Origin: Sphingomonas psychrolutea
GTDB taxonomy: Bacteria > Pseudomonadota > Alphaproteobacteria > Sphingomonadales > Sphingomonadaceae
NCBI RefSeq assembly: GCF_014636175.1
Contig: NZ_BMDW01000003.1
Coordinates: forward strand, 1-64,000
Length of the DNA: 64,000 bases
Direction of reading: 5' to 3'
The translations under genes and the position numbers were made by a program. The notes under the pieces were generated by a model that saw nothing but the letters and a program-made list of their open reading frames with translations, was not told where the DNA came from and made no database searches. This document shows positions 1 through 9,488 of the stretch, piece by piece; position 1 is the stretch's first letter; each line of letters opens with the position of its first letter.

Positions 1-105
1 CACTGCCTCGAGCTTGAACTCTCGGCTGAACTTCCGTCGTTGCATTTACACCCTCCGGTTCCGAAAACACCTTATCTTGGTGTCCACGAAACCGGCAGCA
101 GCTCA
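1..105 (-). mobile_element. IS3-family element, left part (cut by window edge)
   Basis: Read on the minus strand, this is the end of an insertion sequence followed by the first 15 codons of its OrfA transposase (ATG at 45-43; MQRRKFSREFKLEAV). Those residues match the OrfA at 12997 exactly. The terminal region carries an internal imperfect palindrome at 55-95 (CCGGTTTCGTGGACACC, then AAGATAA, then GGTGT..GGAACCGG). The same palindrome recurs at 12947-12987 and, alone, at 6048-6090. The outer limit near 105 is set from the shared GAGCTGC bases. Whether the copy is intact cannot be seen, because the rest lies outside the window. Confidence 0.8.
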
Positions 106-360
106 AAGTGCCTGACTTACCGATCGTGCGGGCGCGCTTGCACCACTGCTCAGACACCGCATAGAGCTGCGGAGGCGTGTCGCGTAACTTACAGTCTCGT
201 ACTTGGCGAACAGCGCACGCCACCGATCGTCGCGATAGTCCCGGCCACGCAGAAGTTCGAGAAGTGGGAACTGGGTACAAGCCTGCACCACGTCTCGACA
301 GATTTTTCCGGGGGATTTCGAAGCGCCTGGGAAAGGTCGAGACCTTGGAGACTGCATCTC
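106..360. other. Intergenic stretch without a supported gene
   Basis: The stretch between the IS end and the TonB-receptor terminator has short open frames on both strands, but none has a ribosome site or a recognisable motif. A 97-codon minus-strand frame (103-396) runs through the terminator hairpin and is not credible. The region may hold decayed DNA left by the IS insertion. Confidence 0.5.
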
Positions 361-388
361 TAAAAACCCGCCGCCCGAAGGCAGCGGG
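361..388 (-). terminator. Rho-independent terminator of the TonB receptor gene
   Basis: On the minus strand a 9-bp stem (CCCGCTGCC with GGCGGCGGG, one G-T wobble) closes a TTCG tetraloop and is followed by five T residues. It lies 24 bases past the stop codon of the receptor gene at 412, so it is well placed to end that transcript. Confidence 0.85.
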
Positions 389-411
389 TCACCCATTCGC
401 TCGATAAGCGA

Positions 412-3402
412 TCAGAATTTCGATGAAAGCCCTAACTTGTAGTTGCGCTTCAAAGCGCTCCCCGTGAACGGATCATAGTTATAATCAAGCCGCGCGAACG
501 ACGGATCGCGGTCGAAAATGTTCAGAACCGACAGGCTCAGCGTCGTCCGATGTGGCAACTTCACCCTGAGCGTGAAGTCGGCAGTGAAGAAGCTCGGGAT
601 ATTCGCGCCCTGCAACAAGGTCGGATTACCCGGCAGATCTTCGCGCGGCCTGAACGGACCCGAATTCGTGTCGGCGCGCTGATCATGGTAGCTGTCGATG
701 TAGGTACCGCTCAGCCTTCCGTCGAAGATACCTGCCCCTAAATCGATATAAGCCTGGCCCTTAATTTTCGGCACAGGATAAGCCGTGGTCTGGAAGTTGA
801 GCTTACCGGCAGCGTCGAATGCCCGCTGCACGATGACACCCTCGACTGATTGATCGGCCGTCTTGTACTCGATCGTGTATGTTGCGTTGGCACCGATGCC
901 GAACCGGACATTGCCGAAGTCGCCTCGATAATTTGCGGCAAAATCAAGCCCCGAATTCTTCACGCCAGCACCGTTGATAACCTGGGTTCGCAAGCGAGAG
1001 ATATTGGCGACTCTGCAGGTGCCTGCGCCTGAGACGCCGCCGCCGTCGTTGAACTGGAAGCGCTGGCGAAGTGCGGCAAAGGCCGGGTCAGCACAGTTCG
1101 CGGCATTGGCGAACAACGTGTTGACGATCCCCGCTACCGGCTCGAATACAATAGAGTTGGTCAGTTCGTAACGGAAATAATCCACGCTAGCGTTGAAGCC
1201 GCCGAATTTGAGCAGCACGCCGCCCGAGTAATTGGTCGAGGATTCAGGCTTCAGCGCGACGTTGCCGAACACATCGACTGGACGGAAGCTCGTTCCGATC
1301 AGCTGAAGCGACGTGACCGATCCGGGATCGAGATTCTCGTTGCGCGGACCGCGGAATGTCGTGCCGGCACCGGCACGGAAGGCCAACCACGGAGTTGCCT
1401 GGAAGCGGATGCGACCCTGCGGATCGAAGGTCGATCCGACATTGCCGCTGTAGCGTTCGTAACGGGCCGAGAGCTGCACGTTGAGCGAATCGAAGATCGG
1501 CGCCTGAATTTCGCCGTAACCTGCAAACACGTCTCCCGATGCCTTGGCGTTCCGGTTGGTACCAAGGAAGGCGAGCGCACCCGTCGCCGGTGGGTTGAGC
1601 AGGCTGCCCTGGTTGGGCGTGCAAGCGCCGATATTTCCCGTAACGGGCGATTCGCGGCACGGATTGAGCGCAAGATTGTTGTTGTTACCGTACAGTACTG
1701 AATAGGTTTCGCGGCGATACTGCCCACCGACGCCGAACTGGACGTCGCCACCCGGCAGCGTGAGTCCGGTTCTGCCGCTAATGCTCGCCTCGGCAACAAA
1801 CAACGACGTGTCCGTCGCGCTGAAGGATTTGACGAAAAACCACTGAGCAAGATCGGCCGTATTGGCCACGCTGGCCACGTAATTGGGGTTGGCCGCGCCG
1901 GTAGCGAGGTTTGACTGGATCGCGTTGCCGAACGGATTGAGATATTGGCAACCGTTGAGGCCGGGTGTGTTGGCCGTGATATTGCAATTCGGCCCACCGA
2001 GGCCGCGCAAGGCGAGCTGTACGCGGTCGCCAAACGAATCGAAGCCGTCGATATAGCGATAATAATGATGATATGTGGCGTTGATGTTGAAATCGAGCGC
2101 GCCGGTCAGCTTGCCAGACAATTGCGCGGTGAACCGCTCAGATTCCGACTTGCGCGAACCGACCGAAGCACCGGGATCATTCGGGTCGCTCGCAAACAGC
2201 GGATTACCGCCCGCGAGAAATGGGCGATACAACAAAGTCGGAAACAGCACCCCTATTGAGGTCGCCGGGATCGCGGTCGGGTTTTGCGCGCGATACTGGA
2301 TAAGGCCCGGATTAGTCGTCGGCACGAAAAAGCCGCTCTGCGTTATCCCCGAAACCGAAGACGGTGACTGGGTCAGAATGTAAGATGGCGACGTGCGATA
2401 ATGCGGCACGGTCGAGCGACCATAGAGCGCTGAGATTTCGAATTCGATATTAGGCGCTACATCGATGCCAACCTCTACATAGGCTTGGCCGCGCCTCTCG
2501 GTGTCGACCAGTGAGTCATAGGCGCTATACTGCGTCGCGCAGCGATTGAGCGCAGTCACAAAACCTCCGACTACGGCGCAGCTCGCATCGGGCTGGAGAC
2601 CCGTGATCGGAGCGCCGGTAGGGCCAAGCGCGAGAAAGGTCGCTGGGTTACCACCACCTGTAAAGCCGCCTTCTGGATTGTCGGTGTACGGACGAATGGC
2701 AAATTTACGGTCACGGGCGAGCAGTTCGCCGCGGGTCTGATAGCCTGCTGCGACCAGCACGCGGAAGCCGTTGCCATGATGGCCGTAGCTTGCGGAGATG
2801 TCGTAATCACCCGGGTCGTTCTTGATGAGCTTGTACGAACCCGAGACCAGAAAACCCTCCTGCTCGGTCCGCGTGAAGAAGTTGACGACACCGGCCACCG
2901 CGTCCGAACCATAGGTTGCGGCCGCGCCGTCCTTGAGGATCTCGATCCGTCCGATCGCCGCCTGCGGGATCAGGTTTATGTCAACTGACGGAATGCCGTT
3001 GCCGGCCGAAACGAGGCGTTTGCTGTTAAGCAGAACCAGGGTGCGCTGCGGGCCGAGCCCGCGCAAATTGATCGTCGCAATGCCCTCGGCCCCTTGCGAG
3101 CGGGAATCGAACTGGTTCGAGTCACCAAGCACGCCGTTCGACGTCGGCAACGCTTTCAGCAATTCCACCAGCGAAGGCGAGCCTTGCTTGGCGGTATCGG
3201 CACTGGAAATAACATCGATTGGGATTGCGCCATCTTTGCGTGAGCCGCGGATCAGCGATCCGGTGACGACGATATCGGGACCGGCATTCGCGCTGGTCGC
3301 GGTTGACGGTGCGGGCGTTGTGGTCTGCGCAAGCGCCGGCGTTGCGAGCCCGAGCGCTAGTGCCGAAAATCCGCACTCCGCCAAATACCTCTGATGACGC
3401 AT
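412..3402 (-). CDS. TonB-dependent outer-membrane receptor
   Basis: The 996-residue protein takes up a ligand across the outer membrane using TonB energy. A signal peptide (residues about 1-25, ending ATPALAQ) is followed by a plug domain at about 40-180 with the typical run INLRGLGPQRTLVLLNSKR and IEILKDGAAATYGSDAVAGV. A long beta-barrel ends in an aromatic C-terminus (GLSSKF), as expected for BAM-dependent insertion. The type resembles the large sphingomonad and xanthomonad receptors for plant-derived or peptide substrates, but the ligand is unknown. The start is supported by GGGGAGAG eight bases upstream. It stands alone, with its own terminator, and the nearest gene is a hybrid kinase 466 bp away on the same strand. 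Confidence 0.93.
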   Translation of the reverse strand: MRHQRYLAECGFSALALGLATPALAQTTTPAPSTATSANAGPDIVVTGSLIRGSRKDGAIPIDVISSADTAKQGSPSLVELLKALPTSNGVLGDSNQFDSRSQGAEGIATINLRGLGPQRTLVLLNSKRLVSAGNGIPSVDINLIPQAAIGRIEILKDGAAATYGSDAVAGVVNFFTRTEQEGFLVSGSYKLIKNDPGDYDISASYGHHGNGFRVLVAAGYQTRGELLARDRKFAIRPYTDNPEGGFTGGGNPATFLALGPTGAPITGLQPDASCAVVGGFVTALNRCATQYSAYDSLVDTERRGQAYVEVGIDVAPNIEFEISALYGRSTVPHYRTSPSYILTQSPSSVSGITQSGFFVPTTNPGLIQYRAQNPTAIPATSIGVLFPTLLYRPFLAGGNPLFASDPNDPGASVGSRKSESERFTAQLSGKLTGALDFNINATYHHYYRYIDGFDSFGDRVQLALRGLGGPNCNITANTPGLNGCQYLNPFGNAIQSNLATGAANPNYVASVANTADLAQWFFVKSFSATDTSLFVAEASISGRTGLTLPGGDVQFGVGGQYRRETYSVLYGNNNNLALNPCRESPVTGNIGACTPNQGSLLNPPATGALAFLGTNRNAKASGDVFAGYGEIQAPIFDSLNVQLSARYERYSGNVGSTFDPQGRIRFQATPWLAFRAGAGTTFRGPRNENLDPGSVTSLQLIGTSFRPVDVFGNVALKPESSTNYSGGVLLKFGGFNASVDYFRYELTNSIVFEPVAGIVNTLFANAANCADPAFAALRQRFQFNDGGGVSGAGTCRVANISRLRTQVINGAGVKNSGLDFAANYRGDFGNVRFGIGANATYTIEYKTADQSVEGVIVQRAFDAAGKLNFQTTAYPVPKIKGQAYIDLGAGIFDGRLSGTYIDSYHDQRADTNSGPFRPREDLPGNPTLLQGANIPSFFTADFTLRVKLPHRTTLSLSVLNIFDRDPSFARLDYNYDPFTGSALKRNYKLGLSSKF

Positions 3403-3868
3403 TTGATCTCTCCCCTAGTCGGCGCGCTGATCGGCTCCGTACTCGATCTTTGAATTGCCGCACGTTTAAGGCGGCGTCAAGCGGAAGATCCGTAGCAAAA
3501 CGCTACGGCTACGTGCCCTGAGCGCCCAAAGTTCCTATCTATGATAGTTCCGGTTCGGCCAGAACGCGATTTCGAAAAGGAGATTTTCGGATCGCATACG
3601 CGAACGAAAAGGACGGTGCCGGAACAAGTCGTGTCGATGCTGAAGCCGTCCGAGAACCTCGCAGGCAGCGTCGTAGACTGCCTCCGCCAACGTCAGCTTT
3701 CGGGGACGGCGGCGAACCCGCGAAAGTCGCAACTTGGGCGCTTTCCGCCCGACCGCTTTCTCTCCCGATAGCTGCCGGTCGGGTTTCGACAGGATGATCG
3801 CGCTGGCGACCGATGAACGGCGATAGGTGGTGGCGAGCAGTTCGGCAGCTTTCCGGCAGGTCGCTCAA
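3403..3868. other. Intergenic region with one copy of a 98-bp repeat
   Basis: This region upstream of the TonB receptor holds the receptor promoter and ribosome site (GGGGAGAG near 3409-3416) and one copy of the dispersed 98-bp repeat at 3736-3833. Open frames here overlap the repeat on both strands and have no supported start, so no gene is called. Confidence 0.55.
3736..3833. repeat. 98-bp dispersed repeat, copy A
   Basis: The stretch matches 7027-7124 over 98 bases with four mismatches, in the same orientation. It contains an inverted pair CCCGACCG and CGGTCGGG about 20 bases apart. Both copies sit in gene-free DNA on either side of the kinase and Gly-zipper genes. No coding signal is visible in it. 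Confidence 0.8.
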
Positions 3869-5968
3869 TTAAGCGGACGCTCCTTCCAATGCGAAATACG
3901 CTGCCCCGGCGTTCGCGAGAATGAGGGGCGTGCAATCCTTTGCTGCGGTGGCTAACGCGTCGGCAAGCCTTGACAGGGGCTGCGTGATTGAGGCCCCAGT
4001 CCTAACGGAGCCTTGGTAACTCTGGATCTCTCGCTCGACCTCGCTAGCAAGCTCGCCAAGGCAGGACTTGCCAAACATTCCAGCCGACCCCGCAACCGAG
4101 TGCGCGAGCATGACGGCCTCGCTACAGAGCTTGTGCATTGACGCGGCATTCGCGTGGCGGAGCTCCACTTGAACATCAGCCAGCCGTTGCGCATAGTTTC
4201 GGCATCTTTCATCGAAAAGTTGGTTCAAGGATTCTTTTAGTGAGTTCGTCCCTTCGGCAGCGATCGCTTGGTTCACCCAGCGGTCAACCACCCGCTTAAG
4301 TTCCCCAGCAGAGATCGGTTTCGCAGCGTGGTCGTTCATTCCGGCATTCCGGCAATCTTGAATCTCATAAGCGAAAGCGCTCGCGCTCAGACCTATGATG
4401 GGGATGGTTTCAGCCTTGCCACCTAGCGCACGGATTGCTCGTGTCGCAGTGAGGCCGTCCATGACCGGCATCTGCACATCCATCAGGATAAGGTCCCACC
4501 CGCTCGACTCTTCATTCATGCGCGCCGCCATGGCCAACGCGATTGCACCATTTTCGGCGAACTCAACCCGGTGACCCATGCGGTTCAGCATAATGGTTAC
4601 TAATTCGCGGTTTATATCGACATCCTCTACAAGCAGGACCGAAGCACCGAGCCCGACCGCCGGCGTTTCCTTGACCGTCGGCGTAGCCGGTTGAATCCCG
4701 GCGTTTGGTTTCATTTCCGCGAGAGGAATCATTACGGTAGCGGTCGTTCCTCCTTCGGGCCGACGTTGCAGGTTGATGCTACCCCCCATCAACTCAACCA
4801 ATTGGCGCGAAATGCTGAGGCCAAGGCCAGATCCCCCAAACCTCCGCGAAATCGATGTATCTGCCTGGACAAAGGGATCAAACACAGCGTCCAGCCGGTC
4901 CTGATCGATGCCCACGCCGTTATCTTTCACGCTGAGAACAAGTGTTGGGTACCCGACCGCATCCGCGACCAGCTTTAATTCGACGGACACTGAACCACTG
5001 GTCGTGAACTTTATCGCATTCCCGAGCAGATTTAGCAAAATCTGACGTATGTGTAGACCGTCTGTTAGAATAGTTTGAGGAACATCCGACGCAATTTCAA
5101 CGCGGAGCGATAGCCCCTTCTGCTCAGCCATTGGTGACATCAAACGGGCGCACTGTTCAACGCCATAAGCAAGATTGTACGGCTCTACGACGACATCCAT
5201 CTGGCCGGCGTTTAACTTAGAGACGTCCAAAATGTCGTTTAGCAGCTTAAGCAGGGCCTGAGACGATTCAAGAATCAAGCCCGCGTAACGGTGCTGTTCG
5301 GGATCTAGCGCAGTGCCGAGTAGAAGTTCGGCGAAACCCATCATGCCATTCATGGGCGTCCGAATTTCATGGCTCATATTCGCCAAAAATGCGGCCTTCG
5401 CGGCTGTCGCCGCCTCTGCTTGATGCCTGGCATCCTCTAAGTCCGTCATGTCCTTTTTCAGCTGGCAAGCCATGTACTTGAGTTGGGCGGTTCGAGCCTC
5501 AACTCGCATCTCCAGCTCGGCATTCATGGCCTTGACTGCAGCTTCAGCGTGTCGTTGTTCGGTGATGTCCGTGTGGACGCCCACCCACTCGATTATGGCT
5601 TCATCCTGCAGGTCGAACAACGGCACAGCGCGAATCGCGAAGAGTCGCCACTCACCATCGTATCGCCTCACTCTGTGCTCGAATGTGAAGGTTCGGCGCT
5701 CCGCAACCGCCTGGTTCCAAGCGTCGATTGTTGGCTGCGCATCGTCAGAGTGAACAGCGGACGCCCAGCCGTATCCTTGATAGTCGGCGAATGCCTGTCC
5801 AGTTAGAGCGGCCCACCCGAGCTGTTCTCCCACCATTCGGCCCTCTGCATCGTTTGTCCACAGCACACCCTGAACGGCCTCGATTGCGGCGCGAAAGCGG
5901 TTCTTTTCGTGTTTTACAGCGGTCATGGCCTCCGCGAAACTATCGCCGCTGAGACGGTGTTCTGGCAT
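3869..5968 (-). CDS. Hybrid sensor histidine kinase (PAS-HisKA-HATPase-REC-Hpt)
   Basis: The 699-residue protein is a multi-step phosphorelay sensor without membrane segments, so it should act in the cytoplasm. A PAS fold spans about 25-140 (with the PAC end VGVHTDITEQRHAE), then a coiled coil to about 185. HisKA follows with the phosphorylated His200 in SHEIRTPMNG, then HATPase with DNGVGID (349-355) and GGSGLGLSIS (378-387). A receiver domain has Asp497 in LILMDVQMP, and a C-terminal Hpt-like helix bundle has His623 in LAHSVAGSAG. All relay residues are present. No response regulator lies beside it, so the phosphate probably goes to a distant partner. The start has GAGGAAAG upstream. Confidence 0.93.
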   Translation of the reverse strand: MPEHRLSGDSFAEAMTAVKHEKNRFRAAIEAVQGVLWTNDAEGRMVGEQLGWAALTGQAFADYQGYGWASAVHSDDAQPTIDAWNQAVAERRTFTFEHRVRRYDGEWRLFAIRAVPLFDLQDEAIIEWVGVHTDITEQRHAEAAVKAMNAELEMRVEARTAQLKYMACQLKKDMTDLEDARHQAEAATAAKAAFLANMSHEIRTPMNGMMGFAELLLGTALDPEQHRYAGLILESSQALLKLLNDILDVSKLNAGQMDVVVEPYNLAYGVEQCARLMSPMAEQKGLSLRVEIASDVPQTILTDGLHIRQILLNLLGNAIKFTTSGSVSVELKLVADAVGYPTLVLSVKDNGVGIDQDRLDAVFDPFVQADTSISRRFGGSGLGLSISRQLVELMGGSINLQRRPEGGTTATVMIPLAEMKPNAGIQPATPTVKETPAVGLGASVLLVEDVDINRELVTIMLNRMGHRVEFAENGAIALAMAARMNEESSGWDLILMDVQMPVMDGLTATRAIRALGGKAETIPIIGLSASAFAYEIQDCRNAGMNDHAAKPISAGELKRVVDRWVNQAIAAEGTNSLKESLNQLFDERCRNYAQRLADVQVELRHANAASMHKLCSEAVMLAHSVAGSAGMFGKSCLGELASEVEREIQSYQGSVRTGASITQPLSRLADALATAAKDCTPLILANAGAAYFALEGASA

Positions 5969-6036
5969 ACCACTTTCCTCACGAGCCTAAAGCGCCCGAC
6001 GTGGGTAGCAATAAGTAACAACGATTAAAGGATCGT

Positions 6037-6090
6037 AATGAGGTGCTGCCGGTTTCGTGGACACCGAGATATGGTGTCATTGAAACCGGC
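6037..6090. repeat. Solitary IS-end palindrome
   Basis: The bases 6048-6090 (GCCGGTTTCGTGGACACC, GAGATAT, then GGTGTCATTGAAACCGGC) are a diverged copy of the palindromic end of the IS3-type elements at 1-105 and 12937-13268. No transposase follows. The arms pair at 15 of 18 positions, better than in the two IS-linked copies. It sits between the divergent kinase and Gly-zipper genes. Confidence 0.75.
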
Positions 6091-6217
6091 ACCGGATCAT
6101 ATCGCCGTTCCGTATATTCCATATTTCTTGGCGCGCAGGCCCACCGAATGGCCTGCTTGGCGCAACCAATTAGCGGGTGCATCGTTTGAGAGCCGTAACG
6201 TAAATGGAGAGCCCCCG

Positions 6218-6760
6218 ATGTCCGTATTATCCCGCACGATGCTGCTGATCGCCGGATCCTGCATAGCGGCTGCCACGCCTGTGCTGGCGCAAAGCCAAGC
6301 CGACGAGCAGCGTTTCCAGCAAGCACAGCAGCGTTTGGACAATGAACTGAACGTTTTCCGCAGTGAATTCGACCGTTATCAGCAGGCCCGCGCGCGTGGC
6401 TATCGCGATCCGCGCGGGGGCAGTTATTACGATCCGCGCGTATCGGATCAACGTTATTCGTACGACGACCGCGACGAATCGGGTTATGATCCATCGCGAT
6501 ATTACCGCGATGGATCAAGCTATCAGGAGCGCGTACTGACCAGCAGCGACCGCGTCTATCGCGGCACAGACGGCCGTTATTATTGCAAGCGGAACGACGG
6601 GACGACCGGCCTCATCGTCGGAGCAATCGGCGGCGGGGTATTAGGCAACGTGATTGCCGGAGGGCATTCGGCCGGGGTTGGTACCCTTCTCGGCGCCATT
6701 GCGGGCGGCGTGCTCGGCAAGAGCATCGACCAAAACAACCAGCAGATGCGCTGCCGCTGA
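6218..6760 (+). CDS. Secreted glycine-zipper (2TM) protein
   Basis: The 180-residue protein has a signal peptide (about 1-25, ending TPVLAQ), a Gln-rich helical part (26-55), a Tyr/Asp/Arg-rich linker and a C-terminal glycine zipper (about 130-170: GLIVGAIGGGVLGNVIAGG and AIAGGVLGKSIDQ). Glycine-zipper 2TM proteins are envelope proteins thought to insert in or stabilise membranes; no substrate is known. The start at 6218 is chosen because GGAGA stands eight bases upstream and the signal peptide begins there. An upstream in-frame extension to 6038 would run through the IS palindrome. A terminator follows at 6784. It resembles the protein at 9835-10332. Confidence 0.85.
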   Translation: MSVLSRTMLLIAGSCIAAATPVLAQSQADEQRFQQAQQRLDNELNVFRSEFDRYQQARARGYRDPRGGSYYDPRVSDQRYSYDDRDESGYDPSRYYRDGSSYQERVLTSSDRVYRGTDGRYYCKRNDGTTGLIVGAIGGGVLGNVIAGGHSAGVGTLLGAIAGGVLGKSIDQNNQQMRCR

Positions 6761-6783
6761 GACGAGGCACCACGGCAAAGAAG

Positions 6784-6814
6784 GGGCTGCCGGGGCGACC
6801 CGGCGCCCTTTTTT
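6784..6814 (+). terminator. Rho-independent terminator after the Gly-zipper gene
   Basis: A GC stem (GGGCTGCCGGG with CCCGGCGCCC, one bulged T, loop GCGA) is followed by six T residues. It lies 23 bases past the stop codon of the gene at 6218-6760. Confidence 0.85.
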
Positions 6815-7478
6815 GTGGCGACGTGCGTGCGATCGGGCAGCACGGTGCTCAGTAAAAAACCCAATATACACCTCGCCAAGTGGTGGCATGTCGAGCTGAA
6901 GTAACTTTCGGCCCCGCAATTTCATTTCAACGATACCTAGGGCGGCCGCCGTTCCTGGAAAAAACGTTTGTTCAGCGAACTGCGGATTTCAGGTAACCTA
7001 GAAGCTGCGCTGACCGGCCGGGGTTGGGGCGCTTTCCGTCCGACCGCTTTGTCTCCCGATAGCTGCCGGTCGGGTTTCGGCAGGATGATCGTGCTGGCGA
7101 CCGATGAACGGCGATAGGTGGTGGATTCCAGTCCGGCAGCTTGCGGCACCGAAGATTGCTTTAGCCGCCGTTCCCTTGCTCGTATCGATGGCGACGGCTT
7201 TGGACCACGAATTGAGACGCAACTTGTCAATTCTATCGAGCCTGAAGCCAGTCGATCTTTTCCCCGATGACGGAGAGCTAGAATTTTCCAAGGCGGGTCA
7301 GGTGGCTTCAACCCGATAGGGTCGCTTGTAAGCCAAATCTCCGAACGAGCCGGTCAAGCCGACAAATTAAATCACTGCGGTGGGTGCCGCTCGCTTAGTC
7401 GGTGTCGGCAGTGAGCGTTCATAACGGAACTGCAACAGATGCAATTCGTTGAGCGACTCTTAGGGGAGTAAATTATCA
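6815..7478. other. Gene-free stretch containing repeat copy B
   Basis: About 660 bases lack a supported gene. They contain the 98-bp repeat copy B at 7027-7124. At 6959-7003 there is a 44-base segment resembling 11171-11213 at about 36 positions, which suggests remains of a larger repeated unit. The right end provides the leader of the M48 protease gene, with GGGGAG at 7463-7468. Confidence 0.5.
7027..7124. repeat. 98-bp dispersed repeat, copy B
   Basis: This is the second copy of the repeat at 3736-3833, in the same orientation and with four mismatches in 98 bases. It is also gene-free. The two copies lie about 3.3 kb apart. Confidence 0.8.
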
Positions 7479-8945
7479 GTGTCGAAGTTTTGGGTTGAAG
7501 CATCCGCACTTGCGCTAGCGCTGTCGATACCGGGTGCCTCAGAAGCGCAGTCGGGCGCCGCGATCCAGGCGGAGCCAATCAATGCGGCTGAGCGGCAGCA
7601 GGGAACCGCTGCAACGGCTGATATTACCGCCGAATATGGCGGCGTATATCGCGGATCCCAGGCCCAATATGCCGAGCGCGTGGGACGTCGAATTGCGGTG
7701 CAGTCAGGCCTTTCCAGCGATCCGAGCGCCTTCAACGTCACATTGTTGAACAGCTCGGTCGACAACGCCTTCGCGATTCCGGGTGGCTATGTTTACGTGA
7801 CGCGCAATTTGTTGGCGCTCATGAACGATGAGGCGGAACTGGCGGCAGTGCTCGGCCACGAAGTCGGACACGTTGCTGCACGGCATAGTGCGAAGCGTGA
7901 AAAGACTGCCACCCGCAACTCGATCCTTGGTGCGCTCGGCCAATTGCTGGTTGGTTCGGTCGCGGGCAACTCTCAGGTAGGACAACTGCTCACGCGAGGG
8001 ATCGGCACTGGAGCTCAACTAGCCACGCTGGGTTTTTCGCGTTCACAAGAAACTCAGGCCGATGATCTGGGAATCAACTATCTCGCCGGAGCGGGTTATG
8101 ACCCGGCGGCTCTCTCGACGATGCTTGAAGATCTTGCGGCGCAGAATGCGCTGACGCAGCAGATCGCAGGCGCTTCCAGCGCACGTCCGGCATGGGCAAG
8201 CACCCATCCTGATCCAGCGTCACGTGTGCGCCGTGCGCAGCAGCAAGCGGCTCAAGTAAGTCGGGCGACCGGTGAACGAGGCCGCGCGCCCTTTCTCGCA
8301 GCGATAGATGGCATGTTGTACGGAGACGATCCTAAACAAGGCGTGATCGATGGCCGTAATTTTCTGTATGCGCCGGGACGTGTGGCATTTTCCGTGCCTC
8401 AAGGGTTTGCAATTGCTAACGGCGCGCGAGCTGTAACAATATCGGGCGATGATGGACAGGCGCAGTTCTCGACCGCGCCGTACGACGGCGATCTCCCCCG
8501 TTATGTCACCCGCGTGCTAAGCCAGCTTGGCAACATTTCCGCGAGCAGTGACGCAGTCAGGCAGACGCAAGTAAACGGCATTCCCGCTGCTTATACCACG
8601 GTGCGCGCGCAGAGCGGACAGACCGAGATCGATGCGACTGTATTCGCATATGCGCCTTCACGAGACCGCGCCTACCACTTTCTGGTGCTCGCACCCGCGG
8701 GTCAAGGCTTGGGTCAACTCGAATCACTCGTCGCTTCGTTCCGGGCCATGACCTCGGCTGACACGGCGGCGGCAAGGCCTCGCTACTTGCGCGTTGTGGC
8801 AGTACGCAGCGGAGATACGCAGGAGACGCTTGCTGCACGGATGGCGTTTTCAGCGTATCGGCTGGAACGGTTCCGCGTCCTAAACCGATTGAACCCGGGT
8901 CAGGCTATGCGACCCGGCGATAAGGTCAAGATCGTCACCTACTGA
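7479..8945 (+). CDS. Secreted M48-family zinc metalloprotease with LysM-like tail
   Basis: The 488-residue protein is a periplasmic peptidase of the M48 (BepA/LoiP-like) type, a family linked to outer-membrane protein quality control. After a signal peptide (about 1-23) the catalytic zinc site HEVGH is at 127-131 within AAVLGHEVGHVAARH. The third ligand region is SRSQETQADDLGINYL near 190-205. The C-terminal 50 residues (VVAVRSGDTQETLAARM..LNPGQAMRPGDKVKIVTY) resemble a LysM-like or murein-binding tail, which would place it near peptidoglycan. The start codon is GTG, chosen because GGGGAG lies 11 bases upstream. It stands alone. Confidence 0.9.
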   Translation: MSKFWVEASALALALSIPGASEAQSGAAIQAEPINAAERQQGTAATADITAEYGGVYRGSQAQYAERVGRRIAVQSGLSSDPSAFNVTLLNSSVDNAFAIPGGYVYVTRNLLALMNDEAELAAVLGHEVGHVAARHSAKREKTATRNSILGALGQLLVGSVAGNSQVGQLLTRGIGTGAQLATLGFSRSQETQADDLGINYLAGAGYDPAALSTMLEDLAAQNALTQQIAGASSARPAWASTHPDPASRVRRAQQQAAQVSRATGERGRAPFLAAIDGMLYGDDPKQGVIDGRNFLYAPGRVAFSVPQGFAIANGARAVTISGDDGQAQFSTAPYDGDLPRYVTRVLSQLGNISASSDAVRQTQVNGIPAAYTTVRAQSGQTEIDATVFAYAPSRDRAYHFLVLAPAGQGLGQLESLVASFRAMTSADTAAARPRYLRVVAVRSGDTQETLAARMAFSAYRLERFRVLNRLNPGQAMRPGDKVKIVTY

Positions 8946-9197
8946 TCTGCCAGGCAAGCCGAAGACCCGACCCGGGCATTGTCGGCATGAGATAATCGAT
9001 CTGGCATCTTCTCACCATCTTTTACGCCTCGGACGCTCGTCGGAACCGATTAGAGCAAGGCGGGAGGCGAGTTGAATCAATGTTAAGCCGACTGTTTTAT
9101 TGGATCAGGCTGGGATTTTTTCCCAGGATCGGGTCAGCGACGCGGCGATTCGCCGCAGGGTTTCCAGGTAGCGCCGGCAGCCCTCCGGTTGGTGGGG

Positions 9198-9488
9198 CTA
9201 TATGGCTTCGATCGAGGTCGATTGCACAGTGCGCCAGCCGCCAGGCTCGCGCGCAGTCTCCACCAAAACCGCTGCCGCTAGACGTTCGGAAAATGCGTAT
9301 TCAGCTTCCAGCGTCAGGCCATCTTTGCGATCGTCCGACCCTCCCGTAAGTGGCCCATAGCGTGCCTCAAACTCGGTGGTTCCGCGCTTCAGGGTTGCAC
9401 CGTAAACCGGATCGCCGACGCCAGGCTCGGCGAATGCAACCGATGGCACGAACAGCAAAAGACATGTCAATCCGAGCCGCCACACCAA
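9198..9488 (-). pseudogene. Truncated secreted protein
   Basis: The 96-codon frame starts with a clear signal peptide (ending PSVAFA) and then has the look of an outer-membrane or periplasmic beta protein (EFEARYGPLTGG, LTLEAEYAFSERL). It then stops abruptly after about 75 mature residues at SIEAI. The product is probably the N-terminal part of a longer family protein. I do not recognise the family with certainty, so truncation is an inference from the repeated-strand pattern that ends mid-way. Confidence 0.45.

Noticed and set aside
103..396. 97-codon minus-strand frame next to the TonB receptor
   Set aside because: It runs through the receptor terminator hairpin, has no ribosome site and shows no domain.
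9103..9130. CTGGGA-TTTTTT-CCCAG hairpin as terminator of the M48 gene
   Set aside because: The T run is in the loop rather than after the stem, and the stem is only five pairs.
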